This document shows, in pieces, positions 60,081-64,000 of a DNA stretch of 64,000 bases. The notes under the pieces are model-generated. The model saw only the letters and a program-made list of their open reading frames with translations. It was not told the DNA's origin and searched no databases. The position numbers were made by a program, and so were the translations under genes. Within the stretch, counting starts at the first letter, position 1; each line of letters opens with the position of its first letter. The DNA lies in assembly GCA_009599575.1 (NCBI GenBank), contig VWND01000007.1, forward strand, positions 939,501 to 1,003,500, read 5' to 3'. Source of the stretch: Blumeriella jaapii (Eukaryota; Ascomycota; Leotiomycetes; Helotiales; Drepanopezizaceae).

Positions 60081-63000
60081 TTACGGCTTCGGGCGAGTCT
60101 CGAAGGCTCGCGGTACTGCCACGGCCGTCTTTCCCTTCGTGTTTCTGGATACTGTAGCGTCCTTAAGAGCCTTAGTGAGAGATCCCATCAGAGCGGGTGG
60201 CAGCTTGCTGTCAGTGATGGAGGACTTGGTAGGTGCAAGATTTGGCCAATCAAAGACCCCCAAAGAAGATGACGGACTCTCCAATGCCAACGAGCCTTCT
60301 GCCACCGGAAGATCGGCCGAAGGAGCAACAACGGTCTTCACTTGTGCCTTGTCGTCTGCCACCTGAGAAACAGTCATAGAATCTTGTTCAGTGGTAAGAG
60401 GCTTGGCAGATAGATGACCAGAGTCTCTCTTAGATGGCTTGTTTTTCTTCGAGATATCGCTGTTCTTCTTCGAGTGACCACGTGGGCCCGAAATTCCAGC
60501 CTCTGTGGCATCGAGACACTCGACGATCTCCGGGACGAGAGCCTGGGGCTCCACAGTCAGGGGCTCGGCGGTGGTCTTGATTTCCAGCTTGACCTCACGA
60601 TTCTTTTTGTGTTGCTTTGACCTAGACTTAGTCTTCCCTGCCGTAGGCTTGCTAGAGGGATGGCTGGGAAGCTCAGTGGTGCTCTGGGACTTTGTGATTA
60701 CTCGGGTCTCGATGGTGTTGCTGGCCTTTCCGCTGGAAGACACAATGCCAAAGGAGCTGTCTTTGTTCACAGGTGCTGACTTGATGGGCGACGCGACTGG
60801 TTTTGAGGTTATGTCTGTAGCGAAAGAAGCTTCACCTCTCGACGTGTTCACAACGTTGGCGCCTGAGTTTCCTTTCTTTTTGCCGTGTGTTTGGTGATGT
60901 ACCTTAGGAACGGCTGGCTTAGGCTTTTCGGAATCAAAAAGATCATTTTTCCCGCTAGTCATAATGCCGAGGGAGCTGTCTCCGGTTGCAGATGCGGAAT
61001 CGACGGGCGAAGTGACTGTTTCTGAAGTGACGTCTGTAGCGAAAGAAGCTTCACCTCTCGACGTGTTCACAACGTTGGCGCCTGAGTTTCCTTTCTTTTT
61101 GCCGTGTGTTTGGTGATGTACCTTAGGAACGGCTGGCTTAGGCTTTTCGGAATCAAAAAGATCATTTTTCCCGCTAGTCATAATGCCGAGGGAGCTGTCT
61201 CCGGTTGCAGATGCGGAATCGACGGGCGAAGTGACTGTTTCTGAAGTGACGTCTGTAGCGAAAGAAGCTTCACCTCTCGACGTGTTCACAACGTTGGCGC
61301 CTGAGTTTCCTTTCTTTTTGCCATGTGTTTGGTGATGTACCTTAGGAACGGCTGGCTTGAGCTTTTCGGGAAGAGAATCCATCTTTCCGCTAGGCACAAT
61401 GCTAGAAGCGCTATCTCTAATCACAGGTGCGGATTCAACGTGCAAAGCGACTGTTTCTGAGGCGACATTTGGTTCGGGAAAAGCCTCGCTCTTGGACATA
61501 TCAACGGTCTTGATGCTTGGGTTTTCTTTCTGTTTGCCTTGTGTTTGGCAATACATCTTGGGTACGGCGGGTTTGATCTTCTCGGGAAGAGCAGAGTCCT
61601 TCAAGTCGGCAGCCGAAAGAGACTTGCTAGGGGAGACGGCCGGGGTAGGACGTGTCGATCTGCCAGGACAAGTTAGTAACGCGTAGAAGCCAGCCAGCTG
61701 GCCTGAAACAGACTGAAACAGACTTACGCATTTTCTCTCGATTTCTTTTTGCTCTGCTTGGGGTATCTGTCGACAAGCGAAGCATGCTTTCCTGGAGCAA
61801 CATTTTCCTTCTTCACTTGAGAATCAGGGTCAGTTGTTCCTTGTTGAACATGAGCCATAGAGTCAGATTCATAGGCAATGCCCTTGCCCTTGGGTCTGTT
61901 GGCGACGTTGTTCAAGACATCTTGTTGTTGCATGTAAGTGTCCAGGCCAAGTTGGTGATGAGTAATTTCTCTCATTTGAGATCGTAGTTGTGTATTTTCG
62001 AAAGAGGGTTCGAGGGAACGGTCAGACAAGCGACGTGCACCTCTTTGGCCGCCGTTGTTCGCATTGCTGGCCGATCGCTTACGATGATGCGCGCGAGGAA
62101 CGCTGACTTCTAGGATTTCCCCGGATACAGACACTTTGTTCCAGCGTTGGATCGCACGATCCACCGAGCTGTGATCGGAGAATCTAAGAATCCCATCAGC
62201 TTTTGTAACACCTATCATCATTCAATTTACTCACGTAACGAAAGCTCGGCCATTCCCGCGCAAGTAGTGAATGTGTTCGACTTCACCACACTCACCCATC
62301 ATATTCTTGATAGTATGACTGTAAAACATATCCTCGCTCAAACGGGAGATGTGCACAGTTCGGTTGTTATTCAAGTCTCTGGGACGTGTGACATAGAACA
62401 TAGTCAAAGTATCGTGAGTAGTACTGCGAACAGGGACTCCCAGAGTGATTGCATTGGAGCGATAAGGTCTTGAAAAGACTCGAGTGGCGATCGGTGGCTC
62501 GTAATAGTTGTTCGAGACTCGTGCGTCGTTGCTGAAGGTCTGAACCTTGGAAGGAACAACAGGCAGAATACTGGTGGTCTGAAGAGTAGCAGCACTAGAA
62601 TTGTGGCGATGAGAGCTCTGGAAAGGGATTTGATCAGGCGGGGAATTATGATTGACCGAGTTATTAGACACATGTCGATAATCGGAGGGTGAGCCGTTGG
62701 ATCCACCGGCGTTCTGGTTGTATTGGAATGGAGCAAACGGGATAGGCTCCGACATATTGCGCTGGGCGACCTTTGGCTGCGGAAGTGTATGATGAGAGCT
62801 GTTGAGCACGTAGATCGGTTCCTGGATCGGTGCGTTTCCATACGGACCTCCCAAAGGCGTAGTATCGGGACGTCGTCGGTTGTTTTTGCTTGACGCCGAG
62901 TTTCGATAAAAGCTTCTACCACCTTGAGATGCGTTTGAATTGCCTTTTTGTCGATTGTTTTGGACCAAAACGGGGTCATCTACAATACTCAATGAGCATC

Positions 63001-63985
63001 TTGAAGTCTGAGGATAGAAACCCGGAAACTTACGTGCTAGGTTTGGAAACGGCTCACGTTGACCACTGTGCTGACCAACGACTGCGAGAGGGCCCACTGA
63101 AGCCATACAATTTCCAGACTGGCCGTAAGCAAATGGACCTAGCGGAAGCATCACCGGGCCCTGGCTATACTGGTATGCAGGGTATGGGACAGGTACTTGA
63201 GGACCCAACATGTGAGGGCCACCAAAAGATGGTGCATAATGACTTTGTGCGAGTGATTGGTCCTCGATTCTAGCCAACAATCTATTGCGGTAGAAGCTGA
63301 GCCGCTCTTTCATATAGTTCATCTCGTCTGGAGTCATGTTAATAAAGTCGTCTCGAGCGGCTTCATCAAACAAGACAGTGAGATCAGAGATACCAGGATT
63401 GTCAAGAACCAGGGTCTCATGACATTCGATCCAGCTTAGAGCGACGTCACGGATAGCAGCTTGCTGGTACTCAAAGAGACGAGCACTCTCCTCGGCAGCA
63501 CGAGCTCTTTCTTCTGCGAGATAAGCCTGTTCTTGACGATGGGTCTCTGCAAGGCGAGTTTGAACACGAGCCTTTTCTTGACGCTGGGTCTCAACAAGAC
63601 AAGCTTGCTTCTGATTCTTTTCTGGAAGAAGTGAGTACTAGGCTCCCCATGAAGGACTAGCGCTGTACTTACGGGCAATAGCGACCACAACCCAGTAACA
63701 GAAGTCAGGACCATCCACCCATAGGTCAAAGCTATCGAAATAGTCATGCAGACCCCACCAATCAGGCTGGTTGACGATACGACCGGCAGCTTCAGGGAAG
63801 TCCTTGAGAAGTTGATCGGCTCTTGCCTCAATATCGTTTCCCATATTGGCACGAATGATGGGCATCGGACGTGGCTCGGGAAGCTCGCGCTTGGGCTTTG
63901 TGCCATTATGTGTAGAGAAAGCAGCGGGTCTCGAGTCGGCCGAGATCTCGTAGAAATGGGGAGGTACATTGCTGATAGTCGACAT
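60081..63985 (-). CDS. Large RRM-domain protein with tandem repeats
   Basis: Five minus-strand exons, 63985-63673, 63621-63034, 62979-62235, 62183-61728 and 61659-60081, sum to 1,226 codons with all phases consistent. The N-terminus has a Trp-rich patch (QPDWWGLHDYFDSFDLWVDG) and a Gln/Glu/Arg-rich coiled coil. A low-complexity Asn/Ser/Pro middle leads to an RRM (RTVHISRLSEDMFYSHTIKN.. GRAFVTFSDHSSVDRAIQRW), split by an intron at the RNP1 Thr. The last exon is Lys/Ser/Thr-rich with in-frame 73-residue repeats carrying AVPKVHHQTHGKKKGNSG. The RRM suggests RNA binding; no family name is certain. The 54-bp intron 62980-63033 is in phase and optional. The ATG is 16 bases from the window edge. A GTAAGT donor overlaps the TAA at 60081, so a further 3' exon is possible. 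Confidence 0.8.
60742..61460 (-). repeat. 219-bp in-frame tandem repeat of the RRM gene
   Basis: Units begin near 60742, 60961, 61180 and 61399 with a period of 219 bases, equal to 73 codons. The units at 60961 and 61180 are almost identical over at least 140 bases, so the array was recently duplicated or homogenised. Outer units are diverged. Confidence 0.85.
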
Positions 63986-64000
63986 GACAAGCGGGAATGG

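Overview
This 64 kb window is nuclear DNA of a filamentous ascomycete (Pezizomycotina, probably Sordariomycetes-like; the class is inference). Genes carry short 47-118 bp GT..AG introns with GTRAGT-type donors and CTRAY-like branch sites. A single dispersed 5S rRNA gene and an intron-containing tRNA are present. The repeats are AT-rich and differ by transitions, as expected from repeat-induced point mutation (RIP).

Left arm (1-15.5 kb) is a housekeeping neighbourhood: VPS24 (ESCRT-III), tRNA-Ala(CGC), SBA1/p23 co-chaperone, a Ctr copper transporter, TMA46 (CCCH translation factor), OST4 (a 58-aa oligosaccharyltransferase subunit) and YRA1 (mRNA export, with a 906-bp intron). The spacers are long and rich in microsatellites and GTACTGTAC palindromes.

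Accessory stretch (15.5-28.4 kb): a decayed RING/SNF2 helicase, an exon-like fragment, a duplicated UUCG-hairpin repeat, an intact membrane-anchored GT90/CAP10 glycosyltransferase, a cytochrome P450 with a frameshift beside its heme signature, and a shikimate/quinate dehydrogenase with a frameshift in its NAD(P) glycine loop.

Central block (28.37-55.06 kb) is one large nested retrotransposon cluster. A Ty1/copia element (A) is split by two Ty3/gypsy elements (B and C), and C is split by a third gypsy element (D). Identical-length LTR pairs and 5-bp target duplications (ATTCT for A, TTTAC for C, ACGAT for D) prove the order A, then C, then D. B lies inside A but shows no clear duplication. All reading frames are riddled with stops; D is the least decayed.

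Right arm (55-64 kb): an RBR-type E3 ubiquitin ligase, a 1.36-kb terminal-inverted-repeat element with an AT-rich interior, a 5S rRNA gene, and a large RRM protein with in-frame 219-bp tandem repeats whose start codon lies 16 bases inside the right edge of the window. The genes do not form an obvious pathway. The striking feature is the sharp contrast between conserved gene islands and the RIP-degraded nested insertion.
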